A stretch of 64,000 nt of DNA from UBA721 sp002705165 (GTDB lineage Bacteria; Planctomycetota; Planctomycetia; Pirellulales; Pirellulaceae), in the NCBI GenBank assembly GCA_045565995.1, contig JBJLEF010000002.1:1-64000 (forward strand). The letters run 5' to 3'. Positions within the stretch are counted from its first letter, which is position 1. Every line of letters starts with the position of its first letter. The notes beneath the pieces are model-generated. The model was not told the DNA's origin. It was given only the letters and a program-made list of their open reading frames with translations, and did not search any database. The position numbers and the translations under genes are program-made. Below, in pieces: positions 44,579 to 53,923 of this stretch.

Positions 44579-47005
44579 ATGTCCTGCCTACGATTCTCAC
44601 TCCCCGTTCTGCTAAGTATTCTGAGTTTCAGTTCCCTGTGCGCAGATACGTACGATTCGATCTCGGTCGAACCTGAAGTTATTTACATCAATGGAAGAAA
44701 TCGGCAATCTCAACTGCTGATCACCGGCCAACGTCCTGATGGTTCCGTTGTCGACCTCACGTCGAGAGCCGAATTGGCTATCCAGGATGAATCGGTTGCA
44801 GAACTCTCCGATTCTTTGGTGCTTGGTGTGGCTGAAGGAACCACGCAACTTTTGGTTCAGCTCGAAGGGTTCCAAAAAGACCTGATTGTTAAGGTCGAAG
44901 GCTATGCTGCCTATCCTCCTGTTAATTTCGAGGTAGACATCATCCCACTGCTCACCAAACTCAATTGTAACGGTGGTGGGTGCCATGGTCGTCAGGGAGG
45001 GCAAAACGGGTTTCAACTCAGCATTTTCGGCTTTGACCCGACGACAGATTACGAAGCCCTTACACGTCAGAGCAGGGGACGGCGAGTCTTTCCCGGGGCC
45101 ATTGAGCAAAGCCTGATTTACAGCAAGGGAACAGGACTGGTGGCCCACGGTGGAGGCGAACGCATGAAGCCGGATTCTCAGGATGCTGAACTGTTGCGAG
45201 AGTGGATCAAACAGGGGATGCCCTGGGGTCGACCCGACACGCCCACGGTTAAGAAGATTGACGTGACTCCCTCCCTGAGAAGCATGACTCCCCGTTCGCT
45301 TCAGCAACTACAAGTCATTGCGACTTACACCGACGGGAGTCAACGCGATGTCACGCGTGCGTCCACTTACAGCACCAATATGGAAGTCATCGCAGATTGT
45401 AGCACGCAAGGGGTAATTGAGACTGGTAAGCTTGCAGGGGAAGTCGCCATCACTATCAATTACATGGGACACGTGGATGTCGCCCGGGTCGTGATCCCGC
45501 AGGCTGGCGTGGAGATCCCGGTACGCCCGCCATGGTTCACCAGTCACAACAAAATTGACGACCTGACATGGAACAAGTGGAAACAACTCCGCATTAGCCC
45601 ATCAGAATTATGCGACGATGCAACCTTCCTGAGACGGCTACTTGTAAAAACAACGGGGACGATTCCTACGGCTGAGCAGGCTCGAGCGTTTCTGGAGGAT
45701 AAGTCTCCTAACAAACGCGCAACAGCCATTGAGTCAGCTCTCCACTCCGAAGACTTCGTCAATTACTGGACCCAACGGTGGGCAGACATCATGATGGTCA
45801 ATTCAAAGACGATTGGTGGCCGCAGTGCTTATACATTTTATCGCTGGATTCGTCAGCAGGTTGCTGAAAACCGAGGTTACGACAAGTGGGTTTACGACAT
45901 CATTGTCGCCACGGGCAACACAGGTAATGTAGGTCCCGCTAATTTCTATCGTAGCCAGCGGACACCTGAAGATGCCACCAAGACGATCAGTCAGGCATTC
46001 TTGGGTATTCGCATGGACTGTGCTCAATGCCACCACCACCCATTTGAGAAGTGGGGACAAGCTGATTTCTATGGTTTGGCTGGCTATTTTAACGGCATGA
46101 AACGAGATACCCTTGATGAAAATCGGGAGTTGGTCTATCACCCAGGTCACAAATCAATTTCGATTCCTGTCATTAACCAGGCCGTCACCACGCAACCACT
46201 AGCGGGCTCTCCAACAACCGCTGGGAATTCCACTGACCCAAGGCCAGAACTGGCGAACTGGGTAACGTCACCTGAAAACCCCTATTTTTCACGTCTGCTA
46301 TCGAACCGAATCTGGAAACATTTATTGGGACGAGGTCTGGTGGAACCGGAGGATGACTTCCGTGAGACCAACCCTCCGACCAATCCCGAACTACTGGATC
46401 ATCTGGCACTGGTTTTGAGGGACCACGAGTTTGATATCAAGCACCTCATGCGTCAGATTCTTAACAGCCATACCTTCCAGTTATCAAGCCGACCCACCGA
46501 ATCTAACAAAATAGACGACCAGGCATACAGCCATTATTTAGTACGTAGGCTACCTGCCGAAGTTATGCTGGATGCAATCTGCCAAGTGACTGATGTACCC
46601 GAGCAGTATGCCGGCCACCCTGTTGGAACCAGGGCGATTGAACTATGGGATAATCAACTGCCGTCTTATTTTCTTGACACCTTTGGACGTAATCTGCGGG
46701 AATCACCGTGTGAATGTGGCAGCAGCGGTGATCCCACCATGGCTCAGGCATTGCACCTGCTCAATGCCCCTGAAATTGAAGAAAAGATTCAGGCTGACGA
46801 AAGTTACCTCATGCAGCTTACGAGCAGTCAGCTCTCGAATGACGAATTAATCACCGAAATCAGCTTAAGAACGCTTGGACGCTTCCCAAACGCCAGGGAG
46901 GAAAAGATCGGCCAGGAAGTGCTGGCTGAAGCCGACAGACGCCGGGCAATCGAGGATCTGGTCTGGGTTCTGATGAATTCGTATGATTTTCTCTTTGTGA
47001 AGTAG
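44579..47005 (+). CDS. PSD1-family protein with Ig-like domains and a CX4CH site
   Basis: 808 residues with a signal peptide (to about LCADT). Two Ig-like BIG2-type units (about 25-115 and 225-305) flank a cytochrome-like segment that has C130-N-G-G-G-C135-H136 instead of CxxCH. DUF1549 (about 330-520) has a normal site C481-A-Q-C-H485 with HHHPFEKWGQADFYG. DUF1553 has SNRIWKHLLGRGLV and ends YDFLFVK. CX4CH sites are known to bind haem in a few proteins but need dedicated maturation, so binding here is uncertain. The following gene is a DUF1501 protein. Confidence 0.92.
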   Translation: MSCLRFSLPVLLSILSFSSLCADTYDSISVEPEVIYINGRNRQSQLLITGQRPDGSVVDLTSRAELAIQDESVAELSDSLVLGVAEGTTQLLVQLEGFQKDLIVKVEGYAAYPPVNFEVDIIPLLTKLNCNGGGCHGRQGGQNGFQLSIFGFDPTTDYEALTRQSRGRRVFPGAIEQSLIYSKGTGLVAHGGGERMKPDSQDAELLREWIKQGMPWGRPDTPTVKKIDVTPSLRSMTPRSLQQLQVIATYTDGSQRDVTRASTYSTNMEVIADCSTQGVIETGKLAGEVAITINYMGHVDVARVVIPQAGVEIPVRPPWFTSHNKIDDLTWNKWKQLRISPSELCDDATFLRRLLVKTTGTIPTAEQARAFLEDKSPNKRATAIESALHSEDFVNYWTQRWADIMMVNSKTIGGRSAYTFYRWIRQQVAENRGYDKWVYDIIVATGNTGNVGPANFYRSQRTPEDATKTISQAFLGIRMDCAQCHHHPFEKWGQADFYGLAGYFNGMKRDTLDENRELVYHPGHKSISIPVINQAVTTQPLAGSPTTAGNSTDPRPELANWVTSPENPYFSRLLSNRIWKHLLGRGLVEPEDDFRETNPPTNPELLDHLALVLRDHEFDIKHLMRQILNSHTFQLSSRPTESNKIDDQAYSHYLVRRLPAEVMLDAICQVTDVPEQYAGHPVGTRAIELWDNQLPSYFLDTFGRNLRESPCECGSSGDPTMAQALHLLNAPEIEEKIQADESYLMQLTSSQLSNDELITEISLRTLGRFPNAREEKIGQEVLAEADRRRAIEDLVWVLMNSYDFLFVK

Positions 47006-47122
47006 ATTTGCAAGACAGGTCACCAACGGCAAAAAAGCAACATTACTAAAGACCTTGATAACAGATTCGCTTAAAATAAAGAAACCGGTTCAAGAATCAA
47101 ATTTGAGACCAGAGGCTACGAC

Positions 47123-48433
47123 ATGTTCAACCAATCCAAAGCCCATCGACGAGATTTCATTCGCATGGGATCCATTGCCGGTTTAGGCATGGCTGACATC
47201 ATGCGTATGCAACAGCTCTATGGAAGCGAAGATTCTAGTCGCAGCGATATCAACTGTATCTTCCTGTTTATTGTCGGAGGGATGCCCCACCAAGACATGT
47301 GGGATCTGAAGCCCGACGCACCTTCAGAAATCCGGGGGGACTTCCACAAGATCAGTACCAACGTCCCGGGAATCCAAATCTCAGACGTGATCCCTCAATG
47401 TGCGACTGTCATGGACAAGATGACCATCCTGCGTAGCATGACTCATGATGACAGTGATCATGGACGGGGCTTCCATGTCATGATGTCCGGCAAAAAAGCC
47501 GGAGCAGGGGACTTCAATGGCAATCAAAACAACAATCAGCATCCCAGCATCGGCAGCATGGTTTCTCATCTGGGAGATCCAGGCGTCCTGCCACCTTACA
47601 TTTCACTACCCAACTTTCTCAACAGTGGTGGACCGTCCTTTCTAGGGCCTGCTCATGGCCCCTTTGTTATCGACTCGGACCCCGCTGCTCCGGACTTTTC
47701 GGTTCGCGACATTGCCTTGCCGACCAGCGTGGCAACTCGCCGGGGTCAGTTGCGTCAATTGGCATTACGACAAATTAATCAGTTGGAGGAGGAGGCCGAC
47801 AAAGTCAGCAAGCAAGTCAAGTCCTTCGATACTTTCTACGAGAAAGCCTACGACCTGATGTCATCGAAAGAGGCTCGGGAAGCCTTTGATATCAGCAAGG
47901 AACCGGAAGAGTTACGTGAGTCCTATGGGATGACCAGCATCGGGCAATGCTGCTTGTTAGCTCGTCGCATGGTTGAAGCCGGAAGCCGTTTCGTAGCGGT
48001 GGAGAACGGCCACTGGGACACACACCGCAAGAACACTTACAGCCTCAAGGATCTGCTTTGTCCGGCTTTTGACCAGGCCGTACCTGCACTTCTCAATGAC
48101 CTCGAACAGCGTGGGATGCTGGAGAAAACGCTCGTGGTCATCACCACCGAATTTGGCCGAACACCTCGCATTAACCCCTTAGCCGGCCGCGACCACTGGC
48201 CTAATGCATTCTCCATCGTGATGGCCGGAGGCGGGGTTAACGGAGGCCAGGTCATTGGCGCTACCGACAAGCAGGGTGCCGAAGTCACCGACCGGCCAAT
48301 TACACCCGAAGACATGGTCGCCACAGTCCTTTATGGTCTTGGAATCGATCATAAAAAAATACTCCACACTCCGCTCGGACGTCCTGTACCTACAGCCGAT
48401 GGCGGCCACGTTGTCCGTGAGCTGTTTGGCTAA
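47123..48433 (+). CDS. DUF1501 protein with Tat signal
   Basis: 436 residues. AHRRDFIRM (Arg9-Arg10) is the twin-arginine signal. It has LFIVGGMPHQDMWDLKP, SEIRGDFHKI, ENGHWDTHRKN, and TTEFGRTPRIN followed by AGRDHWPNAF. This is the typical DUF1501 subtype, similar to the protein at 33236. It lies 117 bases after the PSD1 gene and 28 bases before the PPC-domain gene. Confidence 0.93.
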   Translation: MFNQSKAHRRDFIRMGSIAGLGMADIMRMQQLYGSEDSSRSDINCIFLFIVGGMPHQDMWDLKPDAPSEIRGDFHKISTNVPGIQISDVIPQCATVMDKMTILRSMTHDDSDHGRGFHVMMSGKKAGAGDFNGNQNNNQHPSIGSMVSHLGDPGVLPPYISLPNFLNSGGPSFLGPAHGPFVIDSDPAAPDFSVRDIALPTSVATRRGQLRQLALRQINQLEEEADKVSKQVKSFDTFYEKAYDLMSSKEAREAFDISKEPEELRESYGMTSIGQCCLLARRMVEAGSRFVAVENGHWDTHRKNTYSLKDLLCPAFDQAVPALLNDLEQRGMLEKTLVVITTEFGRTPRINPLAGRDHWPNAFSIVMAGGGVNGGQVIGATDKQGAEVTDRPITPEDMVATVLYGLGIDHKKILHTPLGRPVPTADGGHVVRELFG

Positions 48434-48461
48434 TTCAAATCGATAACCCGGGAAAATATCG

Positions 48462-50882
48462 ATGACTGCGTTGCTATCCATTAACAAATTACTTTTACTC
48501 GCCCTAGCCTTATTTACGTTTGGCCCACAGGCATTGGCGCAGCCAGTTCCTGCCAAAACGCCCGATAGCGTCCACTTATTCCCTGCTGGTGCCCGACGAG
48601 GGACAAGTGTCAAAGTACGAGTTGGGCTGGAGCAAAGCCCACCTAACACCGAATTCTTCATTCGAGGTGCCGGAGTCTCAGGAAACAGTATTCTGACACA
48701 AGAGGTTTTTGATATTGGCCAGGCGTCACCGCGGCGAATCCCCACTGAAACGCCCATCAATTACCCCCGCCAATGGGATGCCGAAATTACGGTGGCTGCC
48801 GATGCCCCTTCAGGCGTCGCAACCTGGGATATCTTCTGTGCTTCGGGTGGCAGCAGTGGCTCGCTTCCGTTTGTCATCGGCGATTTACCCGAACTCATTG
48901 AAAAGGAATCCAATTCCAGTATTGCCGCGGCACATCAGGTCGTTATTCCAGTAACCGTCAACGGGCAAATTCATGGTGAACGCGATCTTGACTACTACGG
49001 AGTGGAGTTACAGACCGGTCAAGTCTTATATGGAGAAGTTCTAGCGAGACGATTAGGATCGAAACTTGAGCCCACGATTGCCATCTTCGACGCGTCAGGA
49101 AAACAACATGCCTATCAGGAGGATTCACTCGGTGATGATCCATTATTCGCCTTTAAGGCGCGAGAAGCAGGAACCTATTTCATACAGGTTGGTAATGTCT
49201 CATTCCACGGGTCACCAACACATGTCTATCGTCTCAACTTAACTCACAAACCTTTTGCCCCTTATGCATTCCCGACAGGTGCGCCGATGGGGGTACCTAC
49301 TAACTTTCGTTTTTTGGCAATGGACGGGGAGGGAGGAGTCCTGACTATCCATAAAGAATACGTGCTGAATGGGGAGCCCGGAACGTTCCAGCCGTTTCTT
49401 GATGACGCCTTAGCAAACAAACCAATGCTTCGTGTCCTTCCGCATGATGCCAAAGTCGTCAAAGGCCTCACAGACGAACAGGTTCCGGAAGTTGATATTC
49501 AGGTAGGTGAAACCGCCAACGGAATCATTTCCCCTTTCGCCAAAGACCTCTTTAAGCTAACACTCACTGACAAATCGCCTATCGACCTCACTGTCTACGC
49601 ATCCACTCAAAGCAGCTCGGCTTCCCTAATCCTTCTCCACATCAAAGACACCAACGGAAAACTGCTTTTCAAAACGAACCTAAATCCAACCAGCAGCTCG
49701 ATCAAAGCGTATCACCATCTTGCCAATCCTTCTCCGGGCGAGTATTTGATTGAGGTGGAAAGTCTTGGCGGGATTCGGTCAGCCCATCGGTTGGGATCTT
49801 ATCAGTTGGAAATCACTCCCGCTCAGGCAGATTACTCGCTTACAGCCACACGTGACTGCATCACCGCAATTCAGGCATCGTCCTTAGAAATACCCATCCA
49901 ACTGGATCGACGTGGAGGATTTAATGGCGACGTCAAATTATCCCTTAGCGGACTGCCGGAAGGTATTCTCGTTGAGAACAATGTCATTACGGCTGGCCAA
50001 AATCAGACCAAACTAAAACTAACGCTTCCTGAAGAAGAGCCCAGTATTCGACACGAAATTACTATTTTTGGTGAAGCCGTTATCGAAGGCAAAACTGTCA
50101 GCCGGGGATTACGAGCACTGCACCGCGGCGTTGACAGTTTCAAGCAAGCTATTGAATCTCCCTATCGCGATTTCATCGCCCTGACCGTTGCTCACAAACC
50201 GGTCTTTCGCCTTCACTGTGAAGAGGCGTATCAGTATGCCCACCGCGGTACGATCTATCCTTATCAAATGACTCTGGAACGTCTCGATACATTTAACGAA
50301 CCGGTCATCATCCAGACCTGTGATCGTCAAAATCGCGACATGGATGGGATCGAGTTCGTGACAACGGTCATTCAACCTGACACCTCGGTTTTCATGATGC
50401 CTATTTTCCTACCGGAAACAATGCACATCAACATCCAGAGTCAGTCTCAACTTTACACACAGGCATATGCGACCTTCGTCGACTCCCATGGTCAGCAACA
50501 GCATGTGCTGGTGGTCAGTGAAAAAAGGAACATGATTCGGACCATGCCAACGGTCACCAAGCTTTACAGCCAGAGTGGAAATCTAGCCGGTAAACCCGGC
50601 GACGATGTGACGATAAAGCTGAACATGCAACGCACTAGCAACATGCTCAACGCGATGAAAGTTATCGTAAAAAGTGAGCATCCAACAATACGCAAAATGT
50701 TGACAGGAATCGCGTTTCAAGAAAGACAGCGGGATTTGGAAGTATCCGTCTCCATCCCGAACAATCTGCCTCCTGGACGTTACCCATTCACGCTGGAAGC
50801 AACTGGCTCATTGGACAGCAAGCCTAACCATATTGTCGTAACCTCTGTTGACCTCGAGTTAATTGTCGAAGGCCAACATTAA
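48462..50882 (+). CDS. Secreted protein with PPC (pre-peptidase C-terminal) domain
   Basis: 806 residues with a signal peptide (to ALAQ, about residue 27). An N-terminal beta region (VHLFPAGARRGTSVKVRVG) is followed by a pre-peptidase-C-type beta sandwich at about residues 165-265 (GERDLDYYGVELQTGQVLYGEVLARRLGSKLEPTIAIFD) and further beta-rich domains up to the end. There is no protease domain or haem motif. Such proteins are common beside DUF1501/PSD1 genes in Planctomycetes, so it is probably a periplasmic or surface binding or structural partner of that module. Confidence 0.85.
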   Translation: MTALLSINKLLLLALALFTFGPQALAQPVPAKTPDSVHLFPAGARRGTSVKVRVGLEQSPPNTEFFIRGAGVSGNSILTQEVFDIGQASPRRIPTETPINYPRQWDAEITVAADAPSGVATWDIFCASGGSSGSLPFVIGDLPELIEKESNSSIAAAHQVVIPVTVNGQIHGERDLDYYGVELQTGQVLYGEVLARRLGSKLEPTIAIFDASGKQHAYQEDSLGDDPLFAFKAREAGTYFIQVGNVSFHGSPTHVYRLNLTHKPFAPYAFPTGAPMGVPTNFRFLAMDGEGGVLTIHKEYVLNGEPGTFQPFLDDALANKPMLRVLPHDAKVVKGLTDEQVPEVDIQVGETANGIISPFAKDLFKLTLTDKSPIDLTVYASTQSSSASLILLHIKDTNGKLLFKTNLNPTSSSIKAYHHLANPSPGEYLIEVESLGGIRSAHRLGSYQLEITPAQADYSLTATRDCITAIQASSLEIPIQLDRRGGFNGDVKLSLSGLPEGILVENNVITAGQNQTKLKLTLPEEEPSIRHEITIFGEAVIEGKTVSRGLRALHRGVDSFKQAIESPYRDFIALTVAHKPVFRLHCEEAYQYAHRGTIYPYQMTLERLDTFNEPVIIQTCDRQNRDMDGIEFVTTVIQPDTSVFMMPIFLPETMHINIQSQSQLYTQAYATFVDSHGQQQHVLVVSEKRNMIRTMPTVTKLYSQSGNLAGKPGDDVTIKLNMQRTSNMLNAMKVIVKSEHPTIRKMLTGIAFQERQRDLEVSVSIPNNLPPGRYPFTLEATGSLDSKPNHIVVTSVDLELIVEGQH

Positions 50883-50937
50883 CTTCGGTTCACCCACTGT
50901 ATAACTACTTCAGTTAACCCCAATTGGAATTTCTCCC

Positions 50938-51645
50938 ATGCTTCGAATCACTACATCGGCTTTACTGCTAATCACCTTACTCTTCACAGAGCAAACCCAT
51001 GCGGAGGAACATTCTGCACTTAAGCCTGTCCCCAGATCTGGTGGCTGGATGACACGGCATGAAAGTTTTAATAAAAAGGTGGCACAAGGCAACGTAGATC
51101 TGGTTTTCATTGGTGACTCAATCACCCAAGGCTGGGAGGGCAAAGGGAAAGACATCTGGGCCAAATATTATGGTGAGCGAAACGCTGTCAATCTTGGCAT
51201 CGGTGGTGACCGTACGCAGCATGTCATCTGGCGACTGGACAATGGTAATTTGAAAGACATTACTCCGAAAGCTGCCGTAATTATGATCGGCACCAACAAT
51301 TCTGGCTCCAACTCATCTCAGGAAATCGCTGAGGGTGTGAAGAAAATAGTCGAGCAAATCCGCAACAAGTCACCTAAAACAAAAATTCTGCTACTTGCAG
51401 TATTTCCTCGTGGTGCCACTAAAGAGGACGCTCGCCGCAAGGTAAATCAAGGCGCCAATGCGATTTTCTCGAAGCTAGATGATGGCAAGCATATCCACTA
51501 CCTAGACATTGGCGGTGCTTTTCTGCAGGAGGATCAAACCTTGCCACGCAACATCATGCCGGATCTACTGCATCTCAGTCCACAAGGCTATGAAATCTGG
51601 GCAAAATCCATCGAAACTAAACTGGCCTCGATGCTGGGTAAATAA
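50938..51645 (+). CDS. SGNH/GDSL-family hydrolase
   Basis: 235 residues with a signal peptide (to about residue 21). The four SGNH blocks are present: IGDSITQGW (nucleophile Ser near residue 61), GIGGDRTQHV, MIGTNN, and DLLHLSPQGYEIW with the catalytic Asp and His. It resembles the PAF-acetylhydrolase-like esterases. Deacetylation of polysaccharides or lipids in the periplasm is likely. It is encoded 12 bases before the next DUF1501 gene. Confidence 0.9.
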   Translation: MLRITTSALLLITLLFTEQTHAEEHSALKPVPRSGGWMTRHESFNKKVAQGNVDLVFIGDSITQGWEGKGKDIWAKYYGERNAVNLGIGGDRTQHVIWRLDNGNLKDITPKAAVIMIGTNNSGSNSSQEIAEGVKKIVEQIRNKSPKTKILLLAVFPRGATKEDARRKVNQGANAIFSKLDDGKHIHYLDIGGAFLQEDQTLPRNIMPDLLHLSPQGYEIWAKSIETKLASMLGK

Positions 51646-51657
51646 CTGACACTTCGC

Positions 51658-53841
51658 ATGACAAACAGACGACAGTTACTGCAACTTGGCATTACCGGAC
51701 TAGCGGTAAGCGGCATACGAGCTTTGGCTCCGATGCCGCTTACGGCATCAACCCCAAGTGCTTTACCGGCTTTTGGTAAAGCCAAGAATGTAATCGTCAT
51801 GTTCACCTGGGGAGGCATGAGCCATATCGACACGTTTGATATGAAGCCGGAAGCCGGGGCCGAGATACGTGGTTCATTTAGCCGTATTTCCACGTCGATC
51901 CCAGGAACTAAAGTCTGTGAACATTTACCCAAGATGTCCCAAATGCTTCACGAACTGACGGTCGTTCGCAGTGTGCACCATACGGCCGGGGATCATCGTA
52001 AGGCAGCCTATTGGAACATCACCGGGCATGCCCCCGTCGAGGTCGGCGGCGGGGTGGCAGCACCGGTTTTGCCATCTCGTAAAGACTGGCCGAGCATCGG
52101 CGCTCAGGTTGCTATGGCAATGAAGGATGACGACCGATATTCAAGCAAAAACTCCTTATCCAGAATGAGACCTGAGGATCTCGAAGAATCTCTAACCGCT
52201 CCAATCCTTGATTGGAACAAAATCAAAAAACACCACTCTGTAAGCTTGAGTACCGATGTCCTAACTCCTGGACATTATCGCTGCGGCACATTTAATGCAC
52301 AGGACGGATATTCAAATGGTTCGACCGTTGAATTAATCGGAATGATCAGCCAGGCTGCTTCTCGAAAGTGCCCCATCACACGTTCCACCGCTGGATTGCA
52401 CATTGATTTTTCCAACGAAGTTTCCGGCGACGGAACCGCTGGTGACTGGGGCTGTGACACACATGGTCGAGGTGGCAACCTATGGCTCATTGGTGATGGA
52501 GGTCCGAATGAGCCTCGGACGGGCTTTGGGTGCCACGCCAACAAATTCATCACCTTTAACATCGACGAGATTCGCAAAACACATTTTCACGGGACCGAAC
52601 GTGAATTTGTTCTTCGCACTCGATTTGGAGTTTGTGGGAATCCAGGGGTACATCCCACGGCAGCTGGAAAGGGTGCTATCTGGGTCGATGGAAAACTTGC
52701 CTGCACCAGCAAACTGCTTCTCCGTGACGACTCTTCCATTCTGCTTGAGGCGCCCATCCACCGAGGAGCCAGATTCATAACCATGGCCCTGCTTAATGGA
52801 GACAGCTCGACGTTCTATGATGACTTGGTTTTTGCTGACCCAACCCTTATCGAAGTGGAAGGGCCCCTTCCTCCTTTACCCCAACCGGAAGAAGAAATTG
52901 AATTGGAATCACAAAAGGTCGACGAGTCCCTTGCCGCAAACTTACCGCGTTGCATAAGCCTTCCATACCCTTTGGCGGATCGAGGCTTACTGAATGGGCA
53001 ATATGGAGGTTTTCTGGGACTGGAGTACGATCCCGTTTTTGTTCATCCAGGTGAAGGAACCAAATTCAAAGGCAAATCACCTTTAACAGGGACGATCAAC
53101 CTTTCGCCTCAGGGGGTCACACGGCGACGTATTGCCACTCGTTCACTGTTGTTAAGCGACCTCAATAAGCACCTGAGATGGACGAACCAGGAATCCGGCC
53201 CGGCGCTTACCGAAGCATCTCAGGAATTAGCGTTTAACATGATGCTATCACCCGAAGTACAAGGCGCCTTTGAACTGGGACGCGAACCCAAATCCGTACG
53301 AGGTTTGTATGGTGAGCATGTTGCTGGCAAAAGCGTCATGCTAGCACGCCGGTTGACGGATGCCGGTGTTCCACTGGTATTTGTCAACACGGGGGTCGGG
53401 GATCTCAACGGTTCTTCGGGGGACAACTGGGATACTCATGGAAACAACTTTAATCGTCTCAAAGATGATCTACTCCCCCCCTGGGATCATGCAGCACACG
53501 CCTTAATGACCGATCTTATCGAGAGTGGGCGAATCGAAGATACGCTCGTGGTGTTTCTAACTGAGTTTGGGAGAACACCCCGGATCAATGCAGGAGCCGG
53601 TCGCGATCACTTCCCCAGTTGCTACACGGTCGCCTTTGCAGGCGCAGGGATCCAAAGAGGACGAGCTTACGGAAAATCTGACTCTACTGCTTCTGAGCCG
53701 GCAGACTTAGGTTGCTCACCCGCCGACATCCATGCCACCATCTTTCATGCGTTAGGAATCCCGGCAGGTTTTCAGGTTCACGATGCTGCAGACCGCCCGC
53801 TGATCATGTGCGATGGCACGCCGCTAGATATATTTGCTTAG
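51658..53841 (+). CDS. DUF1501 protein split by an NPCBM-like insertion
   Basis: 727 residues, about 270 longer than its paralogues. NRRQLLQL (Arg4-Arg5) is the twin-arginine signal. The first DUF1501 part (WGGMSHIDTFDMKPEA to about residue 160) is interrupted until about residue 427, where the DUF1501 sequence resumes (LPYPLADRGLLNGQYGGFLGLEYDP ... EFGRTPRINAGAGRDHF). The inserted ~267 residues contain GFGCHANKFITFNIDEIR and GAIWVDGKLAC, followed by FYDDLVFADP, the look of a NPCBM/lectin-like jelly roll that follows a long loop with several cysteines. A carbohydrate-binding DUF1501 is the likely reading. Confidence 0.9.
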   Translation: MTNRRQLLQLGITGLAVSGIRALAPMPLTASTPSALPAFGKAKNVIVMFTWGGMSHIDTFDMKPEAGAEIRGSFSRISTSIPGTKVCEHLPKMSQMLHELTVVRSVHHTAGDHRKAAYWNITGHAPVEVGGGVAAPVLPSRKDWPSIGAQVAMAMKDDDRYSSKNSLSRMRPEDLEESLTAPILDWNKIKKHHSVSLSTDVLTPGHYRCGTFNAQDGYSNGSTVELIGMISQAASRKCPITRSTAGLHIDFSNEVSGDGTAGDWGCDTHGRGGNLWLIGDGGPNEPRTGFGCHANKFITFNIDEIRKTHFHGTEREFVLRTRFGVCGNPGVHPTAAGKGAIWVDGKLACTSKLLLRDDSSILLEAPIHRGARFITMALLNGDSSTFYDDLVFADPTLIEVEGPLPPLPQPEEEIELESQKVDESLAANLPRCISLPYPLADRGLLNGQYGGFLGLEYDPVFVHPGEGTKFKGKSPLTGTINLSPQGVTRRRIATRSLLLSDLNKHLRWTNQESGPALTEASQELAFNMMLSPEVQGAFELGREPKSVRGLYGEHVAGKSVMLARRLTDAGVPLVFVNTGVGDLNGSSGDNWDTHGNNFNRLKDDLLPPWDHAAHALMTDLIESGRIEDTLVVFLTEFGRTPRINAGAGRDHFPSCYTVAFAGAGIQRGRAYGKSDSTASEPADLGCSPADIHATIFHALGIPAGFQVHDAADRPLIMCDGTPLDIFA

Positions 53842-53898
53842 CTCGCAATCACTGCATGCTTCACAGGAACAAGCAAAGGTCGAAAACGGGAACGCTGT

Positions 53899-53912
53899 GG
53901 GCCTAAAAGCCC
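53899..53912. terminator. Weak hairpin between convergent DUF1501 genes
   Basis: GGGC (53899-53902) and GCCC (53909-53912) with loop CTAAAA lie in the 82 bases between two convergent stops. The stem is only four pairs and no T-run follows, so this is only a candidate. Confidence 0.2.
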
Positions 53913-53923
53913 TAAGCTTGGGT

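Noticed and set aside
44612..45307. 231-codon frame antisense to the CX4CH PSD1 gene
   Set aside because: Shadow of a clearly coding PSD1 gene, with no signal or domain.
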